In this document: positions 37,190-48,200 of the stretch, one piece after another
How positions within the stretch are numbered: position 1 is the first letter of the stretch
Layout: every line of letters begins with the position of its first letter
The notes under the pieces: model-generated
What the model saw: only the letters and a program-made list of their open reading frames with translations
Database searches by the model: none
What the model was told of the DNA's origin: nothing
Program-made: the position numbers and the translations under genes
Source of the DNA: Puffinus mauretanicus
Lineage: Eukaryota; Chordata; Aves; Procellariiformes; Procellariidae
Reading direction: 5' to 3'
Length of the DNA: 64,000 nucleotides
NCBI GenBank assembly: GCA_023333565.1
Contig: JAJKFH010000052.1
Span: 124,001 to 188,000 of the forward strand

Positions 37190-37430
37190 CAGAGAGCTTT
37201 CATCTCGACATAAGAAAGACATTTTTTACAGTAAGAACAATCATTCACTGCAACCTCCTCAGGGACGTGGTAGAGTCCCCACTGCCAGAGGTTTTCAAGA
37301 TGCGATTGTGCTAGATAAGCTAGATAAGATACAAGGTGCTAGATAAGCTCATCTAGGCTCCTCTTCCAACAGAAGAGGTTGGACCAGATGATATTTTGAG
37401 GTCCCTGGCTGTTCTATGATTTTATGAGAC
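37190..37430 (+). mobile_element. CR1 LINE 3' fragment with local duplication
   Basis: The markers are 'cataagaaagacatttttta', 'cagggacgtggtagagtccc', 'ggttttcaagatgcgattgt' and 'gaccagatgatattttgagg', ending in a worn TTCTATGATTTTATGA. The motif 'gtgctagataagct' occurs twice about 27 bp apart near 37308 and 37336, a local duplication not expected in the CR1 consensus. Confidence 0.88.
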
Positions 37431-38328
37431 TGGGTTATGCATCCTTGTAACCTGACTTCTTAAATGGAAATCCCTTCTTCTGAGGCAGTAAGCTTGGCAA
37501 CAATTTCCTTACTGCCAACACCACCAACAAAAAGCCTCTTTCTGAACATCCAGGAGAGATGCAATGCCTCTTTAGCTTGTAGTGGAAATTTTAAATGGTC
37601 CACAGAAGAGGATTTAAAACAGATGTGTAATCTTACACAAGCAAAATAGCTAATAATAGGCAGAAAAAGATACTGCCCTTTCCTTACCGGGAGGGGTCTT
37701 AAGGCATTTAATTTTATTCAACAGTGTGTTGTATGAAAGCGTGCATGTTGCATGTGAAGTGTTCTGGGTTTTTTTCCCTCTTAGTCATGAAAATAAGGAA
37801 TATGGAAGACAAGCTGCAGAAATAGAGCTCTATAAAATTGCATGGTTTCTCTAAAACAATAATTTTTTAACCTATGAGATATGACTGAATTCCGTTTCTT
37901 TCATTGGTACCCATTCTAATTCCACAATGGTTTGCACTGAAAAAAATCCTATTGATTTGCAGAGAGTGTGGATACCTCATTCTTCAGCTTAGTATCTAGT
38001 GTACTTTGCTCTTATTTGAGTATAGAAAGCTGTAGCAAAGCAAGGAGGAGATGGAACCAGAGAACCAATTCTAATGCCAGTATAGATTCTTGGCTGAAAC
38101 TTGGGCTGGTAAAATCCAGCTTTGCTTCTCATGCAAGGCAGATAGATTTGTCATGATCAAACCACAACATCACTTTAAAGAAGCTATCTGCCAGCTGAAA
38201 CTTGTAAACTTCTTGCTGGCATAACAAAGTGTCAGAAATTTCTTCCTTTTTTCTACAAAATATTTTCATAAAATGTTAATGTTTCCGTCAAGTCATTTTC
38301 TCTTTAGTATATTTCACGTTTCAAACTT

Positions 38329-38351
38329 CCCGCCCCGCCCCCTCCCCCCCC
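38329..38351 (-). other. Strong G-quadruplex motif in the PITPNM3 sense strand
   Basis: The minus strand reads G8-A-G5-C-G4-C-G3, four G-runs with 1-nt loops, which is the most stable class of intramolecular quadruplex patterns. It lies deep in the 23-kb intron in the transcribed sense orientation, so it would appear in the pre-mRNA. The C-run context could also be a simple low-complexity expansion. Confidence 0.8.
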
Positions 38352-39069
38352 AAAAACACCTATGGATAGGGAAATGTCAGTTTTCAGCAACTAAAATTTT
38401 ATTTTCAAAACCCTGAAACCATGTCAACCAGTGTAAAAACTGACACATTTTCAGATTTTGATAAAAACCAGAAGCTCATTTGCAAAGTTTTTTGTAGATC
38501 AGGAAATCTTTTCCTGGAGAAAAAAAAATAACATAAACCAACACATAAAGCAACACTCATTCTTCATAACAGTACAACAGTCAAACACTCGGGTATTTCT
38601 ACTGAACTAGAGTCACAGGATCCATGCTATTTCAATGGTTGCTAATGAATATCCATCACAAAAGACATTGTAAGTAGCATTTCTGTGTCAATAAGGAATG
38701 CTGTCAAAATGACTGTCCATGTGGAGCATCTTGAGAAAGAAAGCATCTCAGAATGCCTTTTTTGAATGGTTAGTTTTCTGCCACTAGATTTTTTTGCAAT
38801 TATCTTCTTCTGTAAACATAATTTTATCTTTTTCTGTTTTTATTTGTAAGTTCAAGCTGAACTAGAAACTAATTATTATTCTTTCTCTTTGATGCTATTT
38901 AAGTATAAATTAGCGAAGATGAAATTTAGCAGTTTTCTGATCATTTCTTCATTTCCTAAAGTCAGAGACACTCTTCTTATTTTGCCACTATAGATGGACT
39001 TGGAGACCTTTATATTATTGAGGAAGAGCAACCCTGCTGATTAATCCTGTTGTCTAGAGCAGCAACAGA

Positions 39070-39147
39070 GCATTGTTTCTTACATAAAATGAAATGAAGA
39101 AGGGATTTGCATTGTTTCTTACATAAAATGAAATGAAGAAGGGATTT
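39070..39147 (+). repeat. Perfect 39-bp tandem duplication
   Basis: Two adjacent identical copies of a 39-bp unit lie at 39070-39108 and 39109-39147 (unit starts 'gcattgtttcttacataaaa' and ends 'gaagaagggattt'). There is no mismatch between copies, so the duplication is recent, or the two copies are an assembly artefact. Confidence 0.95.
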
Positions 39148-42100
39148 CATCATTACAGAAGTGGTGAGCTCTCATGGATTTTCACCAGTTCTAAGCCACA
39201 TCAGTAAACCTACATAGTAGAAATCACGCAAAATTCCTGGATTATCACTAACAGTGCACTGCGCATTGTCAAAGCACATCATATAATATATGTCACAAGA
39301 GACCTGTATAGGCTTCCTACCTTACATGGATGCCAAGGTACTCTCACACCTCACTTGCAGTCTGGGTGAACCATATGACATGAAAGAGATCTTGAGTCCG
39401 GTTTCTGTCCTCTTCAGCAAGACCCATAGCAGGAGCCCTTGCTATCATTATGCCTCCCTCCTTTCATTGTCCCGTATTGCCAAGTACACTACTCAGAAAA
39501 TGAGATCTGACCAGTCTATGTGGAGCCATGTACACTAAGATTTCATTGGCCAGAGAAAAGAAAAACAGGAAATGCACCCAGAACTCTCTGTCTACTTAAA
39601 TATCTATCTCAAGTAGAATAAGGGTTCTTGTAGGGTGAAAGTGGTGTTACTCAGATCTCGCCTTCCCCAAGCTTGAGCTGTCCTTTTCTAGATTATGCAC
39701 TGGAATTTTAAAAAGCAGAAAATCAATACACAAAACCAACAAGCAGGAATACAAACAAAACAGAAATACAGATACGGGTTTTGCATATCATCAGAATGCT
39801 TTTACGCGTTGCAGAAGCTAACCTTAGCACTCAGTAATTCTCCCATGCTACAAGAACACTGCTGACAAATGCTAAGAAAGTAATTACTGTCTAGCTATTC
39901 AAAACCTCACTAGTCTAGTGATTAACAAATGTATGGTCAAAAATTACTTGTTAGAAGCACAACCCTGCCTATTCTTTATTCAGAAATATGCAGATATTTG
40001 TTAGCTCTCAAATCTTTATTGTTTCTTCAATAGCAGAAAGTTTCAAAACCACGCACTGAATGCAAGGGGGAGTAATTCTGCTATCCCTTCCCGAGGCACA
40101 GCTTCTGCCAAATCTTTGGCTTATGCATTCATGTAATTGCATCAACTGAAGTGATTACAGGGAAGCGGCACTGCCATTCTGCACTAAGCAATAGCCTCCC
40201 AGATAGCTCTGGACAGCTCAGCTGAGTAGTATAAGCACAGGGCTGGATAATTCAGCATTCTGGAACAGCAACAGCTGAAATATAGAAAGGGCAAGGAGTA
40301 TTTCATTAAAATAACAACAGTAATTTTTAAAATGTTCAATTTCCCATTTCCTCCCCAGGGAAATTTCTTGATATTTTAATATAAACTCTGCTCAGAAATT
40401 GTAAACCAGGCTCTGACAAACGCCTTTCGTAACTTTCCACAGGTTTGTAGTCTGATACCAGCAACAGAGGTATCAGGGATGGAAAGAACAAATTAATGCT
40501 ATTATATTCCAACTGCAACAAGTCAAATTAAAAGAATACAGGTCTCCCATTCTCTTTGGGGGGAGAGAAAGTGAGAGAGAGGGGCTGAAGCCTTGCAGAA
40601 AGAGTAAACCCGCTCAACCCAATCTGAAACTGAAAACAGAAAATCGCATGTCGGATGAAAATCTGAGAAAATAGCATCCTGGAGACACATCCTGCAATCT
40701 GGGGCTAACTTGGCTAACCTGGAATACCTGGTAACCTTAATTAAAACAGGTGGCCAAATATAAGTACTGTGAATAATTGATTTGGCTGATATCATAGTAG
40801 GTACTCAACTATCATGTGGAAATGGTGACGTCATTATTAAACAACTATGTCAACAGTATGGAATTTAGAAGTTCATCTTTTGGGAGATCATCAATTGAAA
40901 CCATTTAAAACTTAAGGCTGCATTATAAAAAACAGCAAGAACTATTAAGCATTTTTTGTCAGGACAGCCACTGGACCATATATTAGCTCATTGAGAACTA
41001 CCCTAAGTTAAATGGCTCTTCGCAATATGCGGTACCAAAACAAATTACATTGAAGGAGGTGAGTAAAAACAGTAACTGACACTTACCTATTGCTGATCAG
41101 ATGCTGAACTATAAGGAAGACAGCTCACAGCCCTAAATTAAATGCAACCACATTACAGAAATTATACTGCTTTTCAGCCTAGCAGTCAATATCCAGGAAC
41201 ACTGTCTACCATCTGAGCCAACTGATTTAATGACTAGGGAAAAGATTTACCAAGTATTTCTGGAGACAGGAACATACACTGCTACCACAGACACCAAATG
41301 AGCCAGCATCTCTGGCACGGATTGTTTTGGACTCAAATTCCCACTGGAATTGGTATATATAATATATGTTGCACATGTTCATCAGTGACTTACAGAGAGA
41401 TCAAGCAAGCTGTGTGTCTATAGCCTTGCCTGAAATAACCCATTGCCCAGATAGTCTCTTCATGTGGAGTACATCAGATCTCAAGATCAGCCATCAGCAT
41501 GAGAGGAGAAAAGGAAAAGCTCAGACAATGACTGAACACCCCAAATCAGCCATGAAAAGCATCAGTTCAATCCCTGACAAAAAATTAAGTAAGTAAGTAC
41601 CCTGAATCTAGGGGAAAAGAATTTGCATGATCATTCCCAAACTTCTGAGAACATGAGGTACAGTCCAAACCTGTACTAAGAATCAAGCCAGGTCCTCTTT
41701 TTTTTCCACAGACCATTTCAAACGTCCTTAATATTTTGCCATGTTAATTAAGGAGGAATTTAGAGCAAAAACAAGAGAACTTGCTTTAGGTACAAAGCAT
41801 AAGGTGGTGATAGTCCCCCCAAAACCCTGTTATTTCCATTATTGTACTCCCATGAGAAATTATGCCGCATCTTGCCATCTGCTGTGCTATTACTAGCCGT
41901 TCATAATGACAAATCCGTCATGAGAAATAAGTTCACATGAATGCTGAAACATATGCTTTCTATTAACAATTGATAAAGAGTATTGTAATACACTGCAGAT
42001 GCAGTTTCACAAACTGCACTGTTTAGAGGAAAATAATGGCATGCATCACTGAGCCCAATCCTGTTCTGGAAGCCGTAACATGAGATAGTGCCTGTGTTAA

Positions 42101-43048
42101 CTTCCATGCTGTTTCTTCATTGAATGAGTCTTACACACACACACGCTACCAGACCTTGTACATGACTACTGTGGAGCACTGGAATAGGAGTAACATATAG
42201 GATTTAGCTGAGGATCTAGACTCCAAGTGCTCCTCAGCTCCAGTTCTCAGACCAGGCCAGATGAGCTGGGCAAAGCATGATTTCCAAAGGGAAAGGGGAT
42301 GGCGCAGAGTGACAGCACGTGCTTATGAACAACACAGTTGCAGGAATAGCGAACAGACGTTTCACTGTGAACTCAATGAAGGCAACTGACAATTGTTCCC
42401 AGCGAGAACTGTCATTAGAGAGAACCCCCGTTAGCACCACTCATTTCTATAAGCCAATTTGCTCTCTTTAGCAAGCAACGCAAAAGCACAGAAAGATCAA
42501 CAGCACAGTGACACATGAATATGCTCCTCAAAGCGGGGCACTAGCAGCAAAGGAACCCTAGCAATGCCAGCCATGCCACTACTTTTCAATCCTACAGCAC
42601 TCAGAAACTTTAACGGCAACAATTCTTGCACCTTTTTAAGCAGAGAAGGGAGAAGGAAGTCCAGAGCACAAAGCACTGAAGGCTTCCACGCTCCAAATCG
42701 AGCCACGTTGTACCATCCTGTATGAGCTATCATGTATACCAGCAGCTTCACCGTCCAATGCTCCACCTCTGCTGCTCTAGCCAATGCTATAAGGCACTAT
42801 CTAATGTACTACATAATGTTACAGGCACTTTCTCGGTACATTTTCATAATCCACATTAAAAATAACTACATTTAAAACAAAACTCAAAAGAATCCTGGTC
42901 CCTCCACACCAGCTCCCTTCTCAACATTACATAACATCAGACCTGTACTGGTTAACATTTCTATTCTATTATTATCTCTAGTTGTTGAACAGCCTAGCTA
43001 GCCTGTTGAACAGAAAGGAACAAAGAAAAAATGAGAACTTCAACTCAC

Positions 43049-43096
43049 GTTGTTTTTCCTGTAGAAAGGCAGATGAGCAAAATGCAGACTCTTCAC
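43049..43096 (-). CDS. PITPNM3: PITPNM3 48-nt micro-exon (GEESAFCSSAFLQEKQ-R)
   Basis: On the minus strand TTTTTTTCCTTTTGCAG is followed by exactly 48 nt and donor CAAC|GTGAGTTG. Entering in phase 1 it reads (G)GT GAA GAG ..., giving G-EESAFCSSAFLQEKQ, and its last base C joins GT of the next exon to give Arg. The Gly-Glu start, the Cys-x-Ser centre and the ending LQEKQ-R agree in length and pattern with the human PITPNM3 segment I recall between the 'NDLVEQIET' and 'ELYR' blocks. Both flanking introns are phase 1, so the exon can be included or skipped without a frameshift. It is too short to be called by length. Confidence 0.9.
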
Positions 43097-43689
43097 CTGC
43101 AAAAGGAAAAAAATCACAATGTGAAACAGGATTGCTTTACATGGACATGAAGCTTTTTACTTTTTCTACTATATTGCAGTAAGTATTTTGCAATTGGCCG
43201 CTATACTTATTTCTAAAACTCCCATTGGCTTCAGTGGGAATAGCTCAGCATATGACACACTTGAAAACCACTCTAATCTATTCATCAAAATGGTTAGTCT
43301 AGAAGTCCGATTTTACGCTTCATTTCTAGAAAGGCATCATAAGCGATGAAACTGTAGCTAGAAATCTATTTAATTACCTGTAGCATTAGCCACTGAATCT
43401 CTAAATAACTAAGAATTAGCATAACTTATCTAGCAGCACATAAGAGATTCTTATTCCAAATATTAAATTAGCAGTGTTTTTAAGAATGTCTCTGTCCTTC
43501 CATTCCCTCCCACAGTCCACCTGTCCAAGGAAAGTTGCAAGTACAAAGGGTTTTTCTCAGATCTAAATACAAAACCCTAAAATACAGAGACACAAGGATA
43601 TGGGAATAGAAGGGCCTTTCATTTAGTTTGTGCATATAAAGGCCTCCTACAGCACTCAGGCCATTTCTACCATGGAGGGTAAACACCTT

Positions 43690-43800
43690 TGCCATCATTC
43701 CACCACTACAGAAATGAAAGCTCAATGGTACCAGCCCACAGTTACCATCAGAGCTGGGAAAGGAACACAGGTCTCCTAATTCCTTCTCTAGATTCCTTCT
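43690..43800 (+). repeat. MIR/CORE-SINE remnant
   Basis: The block 'gttaccatcagagctgggaa', 'aggaacacaggtctcctaat' and 'tcc' follows the MIR pattern '..agagctgggaatagaacccaggtctcctgactcc' closely. It is the best of the MIR-like matches in the window, although its upstream part is degraded. Confidence 0.5.
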
Positions 43801-44608
43801 TCAGAGATCTAGGCAAAATTTACTTTTTCCTGGAGCCTACCTACCATTTGAGTATATTCAAACAAGCGATACAGATGGCACTCTTCTGCCGAGACACAGT
43901 CTGAATAAACAACAGAGGCAACATTATGTTCTGTGTATTTGGAAACAAAAAACAGACTGGTCAAATGACAAGGACCAGGGAAGCTGGTGGCATTCCATGA
44001 TATGCGTAAAACAGTGCATGTGTTGTAATCGCCTGCCCACTGATTTTCTTGTGTTCAGTGAAAGCTTCTGCCCAGCGCCTTAAGATGACTATAGAACTTG
44101 CATGCACTGTTCCTCTATTTAAAATGCTGTTACATTGAACTCCACTAGGGTTAATATATAACGAATAATAATAATTTTTAACTCCTCTAATGGATATAGA
44201 AGTACAGAATAAGAGCTCTGCCACAATTCTCTTTTTCTTCAGATGCCCCAGCTATCACAATTGACAACTTAGCTTTTAAAGAGAGTAAAAAGAAAAGAAA
44301 AAAGGACAGGCTCTTCAATATACAGCATAGAAATCTGCTCTTCTCCATTCTTTGTGCTGAAACTGCAAGCAAGGAGACCACCACAAAAACATGAAGGCAA
44401 AACAAAAACACCAAAAAGGAAACACTTGTTTTCAGATGCTAAGCAGTGTATAAAAGTCAATAAATTCTAGATCTGCCCCATATTTTCATGCATGTTTTCT
44501 AGTTCTTTCTCCGAAAAAGGCTCCCTGCCACTACCTTGTGCAGGATATGGTGAATGACAATCGCTTTGCAGGCATGGCACATACTGTTAAAGAGCAAGTG
44601 CAGCAAGG

Positions 44609-44653
44609 AAATGTGATAGAGGGGACACAGATATTTCTCAAGATTTTTTAAAT
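44609..44653 (+). repeat. 45-bp direct repeat, copy 1 (flush with LTR start)
   Basis: The sequence 'aaatgtgatagaggggacac' continuing to 'ttttttaaat' is repeated without gaps at 45254-45298. The two copies differ at 6 of 45 positions. This copy ends exactly at the first base of the LTR at 44654. Confidence 0.9.
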
Positions 44654-45246
44654 TGCAGTGGTTTTGGCTGGGGTAGAGTTAATTTTCTTCATAGTACGTA
44701 GTATGGGGCTTTGTTTTGGATTTGTGCTGGAAACAGTGTTGATAACACAGGGATGTTTTTTTTTTATTGCTGAGCAGTGCTTACACAGAGTCAAGGCCTT
44801 TTCTGCTCCTCACACCACCCCACCAGCGAGCAGGCTGGGGGTGCACAAGGAGTTGGGAGGGGACACACCTGGGACAGCTGACCCCACTGACCAAAGGGAC
44901 ATTCCATACCATATGACGTCACACTCAGCATATAGAGCTGGGGGAAGCAGAAGGAAGGGGGGGGGACGTTCGGAGTGATAGCGTTTGTCTTCCCAGGTCA
45001 GTGTTACACGTGATGGAGCCCTGCTTTCCTGGAAATGGCTAAACATCTGCCTGTGGGTGGGAAATAGTAAATTAATTCTTTCTTTTGCTTTGCTTGCACA
45101 TGCAGGTTTTGCTTTACCTATCAAACTTTATCGCAACCCCTGAGTTTTCTCACTTTCACCCTTCCGATTCTCTTCCCCATCCCACTGGGGAGGAGTGAGT
45201 GAGCAGCTGCGTGGGGCTGAGCTGCTGGCTGGGGTTAAACCACAAC
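44654..45246 (+). mobile_element. Solo ERV LTR (CRE/TATA type), copy 1
   Basis: The element begins 'tgcagtggttttggctgggg', a mutated TGTCCTGG start, and ends 'ctggggttaaaccacaac'. It shares with 51650-52157 the blocks 'attccatacca', 'tgacgtca', 'ctcagcatata', 'tctcttccccatcccactgg' and the A/T-rich 3' terminus. No gag-pol-env sequence is present on either side, so it is a solo LTR left by recombination. It is antisense to PITPNM3. The U3 region carries a CRE and a TATA-like element. Confidence 0.9.
44914..44937 (+). promoter_or_regulatory. LTR promoter elements: CRE and TATA-like box
   Basis: TGACGTCA, the full palindromic CREB/ATF site, lies at 44914-44921. About 10 bp downstream is CATATAGAG, a TATA-like box. 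The same spacing occurs in the related LTR at 51874-51895, which argues for a functional pairing in the ancestral LTR. Transcription would run antisense to PITPNM3. Confidence 0.65.
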
Positions 45247-45253
45247 TATCACC

Positions 45254-45298
45254 AAATGCGATACAGGGGACACAAATATTCCTCAAGTTGTTTTAAAT
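45254..45298 (+). repeat. 45-bp direct repeat, copy 2 (downstream of LTR)
   Basis: This is the second copy of the 44609-44653 sequence, 'aaatgcgatacaggggacac' to 'gttgttttaaat', 87% identical with no indel. Seven bases (tatcacc) separate it from the LTR end as drawn. Confidence 0.9.
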
Positions 45299-48200
45299 CT
45301 AGGTTTAAGATTTTTGTTTCTACAAAAGCTCTTCAGCTCTCTTTCAGACTCAGTACCTTGCCTCAAACTCACACATGATCTGCAAGATGAATGCTGAAGA
45401 GTTGAGATAGTCATACCCATCCACCCCTCAAAAACTAGTAATTGCCAAGGTTAGCGTGACTTCAGACAAAACCTTGCTGTTTAATGCTTTCATAGTGGTA
45501 GCAGGGGGGAGTAAGAAAAGTTATTTATCACAAGTTTTTCAAAATTTGACCCGGTGTGTGAACATTAAGTACACTGTCATTTTCTCAGTTTTTTTCCAGC
45601 ACTGTTGCAAACTGCTTCACAAAGTACTGAAACATTTATGGAATCTCATACTACCACTAAAACAATCTGCAAAAAAATATGAAGTACCCCCACATAGTCT
45701 GTTTTTTCTTTCGTTCCTATAAACTTGCATTATTTCTAAAGTATAAGCATTGTCTTCGTTTGTTCTCTGTTGATGTTAATGGTAACAGCCAAAAAAAAAG
45801 AGCACTGTGCCACTCTGTAAGTCACAGAATTTTATCTGTCTTGACAAAAGGGCAACAGGGTGGATAAGCACTAGCACCCCAACAATATTGCCTGCAATAT
45901 TTTCATGACGTTTTTCAGATAGGTGTTTGATTATCTTTTCTTTTTCTTTCTCCTTTTACATATTCCTTGATCTTGCACTGAACTTTCATAGGGATTCCAT
46001 GAAGATGTGAGAATACTATTGCCTTATTTCATACACTTCAGTGAACAGAGACCATCTTAGCAGAGTACTACCACAACAGGGATTGTTCAAATATAGTAAA
46101 CTACTTGCTACAAATTCCCTTCCAGCTTAAAGATAAGGCCTCAAAAGCCCAGCAGAAACCATCAAGCAGAATGGAGTGGAAAGTGTGAAAAGTGACTAAT
46201 AAAACAATCAGGTTTACACAATCATTAGCCAGCTGGGAGCTAGAGTCATAGTGGAACAGTTCTGAGAATGCTGTTATCCTCACATTCAAAGCTAAGAAGC
46301 AAGAAGCTACAGTGCAAACTACTGCCAGGAGATATGGGAGCTGGCTGAAATATTCCCTACACTGCCTTGGTAATGAAGGTGAGAGTGAAAGCTCTTTTGA
46401 GCTTCCATCCAGCCCTACATTTCTAAGTCTGTGCTGAGTCTTTCCTGTGTTATCCTATTTAGCAGTAATCTCCCATCCTTTCTATTCCCTCAGTCCTCCA
46501 CAGAATTCATCACCTCCACGTTGCTGCAGTATTGTCTGTGTATGCAAGAAAAAGGTCCCTTTACTGAGAGAATTCAGTTACCTGCTGAGGAGATTAATGC
46601 AAATTGCACATTCAGCTGCATATCATCTCCTTTCACTTCACAGCCTCTGATCAGTGAAGACCTACATAATTTATAAACCTAATTTTAAAACATTTACAAT
46701 TACATAAAAATAATCAGGAGAACAGGCTTACCTCCATAGTTGTTAAGAGATGAAGTTGGAATAATTTAACTTTTGGGTTGACTGGATTTGTTTAAAAATT
46801 CTAAAAGCTCACGTTGCTCCTAAAATTCTTGCTTACCTCCTCTATCCTCTCAACCTTCCGGCAAAATAGGCATAAAGCACATAACTGGCTATGCACAAAG
46901 CAGTCTGTTTGTGGGAAATGAAGAGAGGGAAAAATGGTCAGAAGTGACAATATCTTTATTCAGGGGAAGCTAAATCCTTATTAGTAGGAATAGAAGTACA
47001 GAACTTCAGGTTTACGACGCTAAGCATAAACACACTAAGTCAGCATTTCCAGGTAATCCCCGCACTCAGAATCTTCTCACAGAGGCTGCAGAGTGCTTCT
47101 TCCACTAACTCAGCAAGGGACATGCTGCCTTCACAGCTCATCACCCACTCTGCCCAGGGCTTCCTTTTTAAGCACCAAATATTCTGAAAATTTGTCCTCC
47201 GAATTTTTTTTTATGTTAAACTCTTAGGAGGGGAATCTTTCTTTGAGCTATTTTGAAGACCTAGTCTGAGAGCTTATGGGCCCGATTTAGCAATCTACTA
47301 TAGTTAATATGACTGTTGGTTTTGGAACGGGGCATATATTTGCTTAAAATTTCAAAAGCGCTTGAAATTATTAGGTGCAAAATACATCCACTTTTTCACA
47401 ATCAGTTATTTCACAGCACACATGACATTAAGCACACACGTGTTCGCTTTATTGATAACATAAAATAAGCAAAGGCAATTTCTGGATTTCTAAAGAAATT
47501 CAGAGATCTCAAAGCCATCTTAAACTACGCTTAGATTGTGAGCTTTGATAGCTTTGAACTTTCAGATACCACAGTTAGACATCTTGTAAAGTCTAGCCCC
47601 TAAAACTTGTTGACACAAGGTTCTTTCTGACACGTAATTAAAATTTGATGTTATCCACTTTCACAAACATTCACAAAAGGTGGTTCCTAAGAAGGTAGAT
47701 CCAGAGAAGTAGGCTCATTAATGTCTTTCAGCCACAGGTTCCTAGACTTAGGTTCTCTTCTCATTTCCTCTTCTATACTTCTCATGAGTGAAATGTTCTC
47801 CAGCTTCAGGATACATGCCACAGCATAGACTACAATGCAAGTCTAAACACCCCCTAAATCACATTATGTTTCTCTTCACATAGTCATCCCTCAAGAGGTT
47901 CAGGGAATATGAACCTACCCTGAAATGCAGACCTGGCATATTTTAAATTATCCTTCTGAAAACATTTACTTTGATAGGATGGGAAAAACTTGGGGGGAAA
48001 AAAAATTTGATGGCAAAATGTCATGCCTGATTAACCACTTCAGGGCATTCTACTTCGTATGTGTAACTATGGTCCTTGAAAACTAGACTACTAGAGGGCT
48101 GAGATGTTAGTGCTACATTTAGAGAGGACTTAATGAAGACATTTTAGTTTATGAGAAGTCTCACCAAATTCAAAGAACTTGATCAAACAAAATCATGCTA

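Larger units (their letters stand above)
19804..43048 (-). other. PITPNM3: PITPNM3 intron (23,245 bp)
   Basis: This phase-1 intron lies between the 48-nt exon (donor AACAAC|GTGAGTTG) and the ELYRAS exon. It holds most of the CR1 copies in the window (20.6, 21.4-23.6, 25.6-26.3, 29.2-29.5, 33.7 and 37.2 kb), two LTR fragments at 28-29.2 kb, a G-quadruplex motif at 38.3 kb and a 39-bp tandem duplication at 39.1 kb. The stretches 23.6-25.6, 26.3-28.0, 29.5-33.7, 33.8-37.2, 37.4-38.3 and 39.2-43.0 kb show AT-rich unique sequence with no gene I can support. Confidence 0.88.

Noticed and set aside
44607..44660. 5-bp target duplication for the first solo LTR
   Set aside because: The bases directly flanking the element (TAAAT and TATCA) do not match, so no short duplication can be claimed; only the 45-bp repeat is real.
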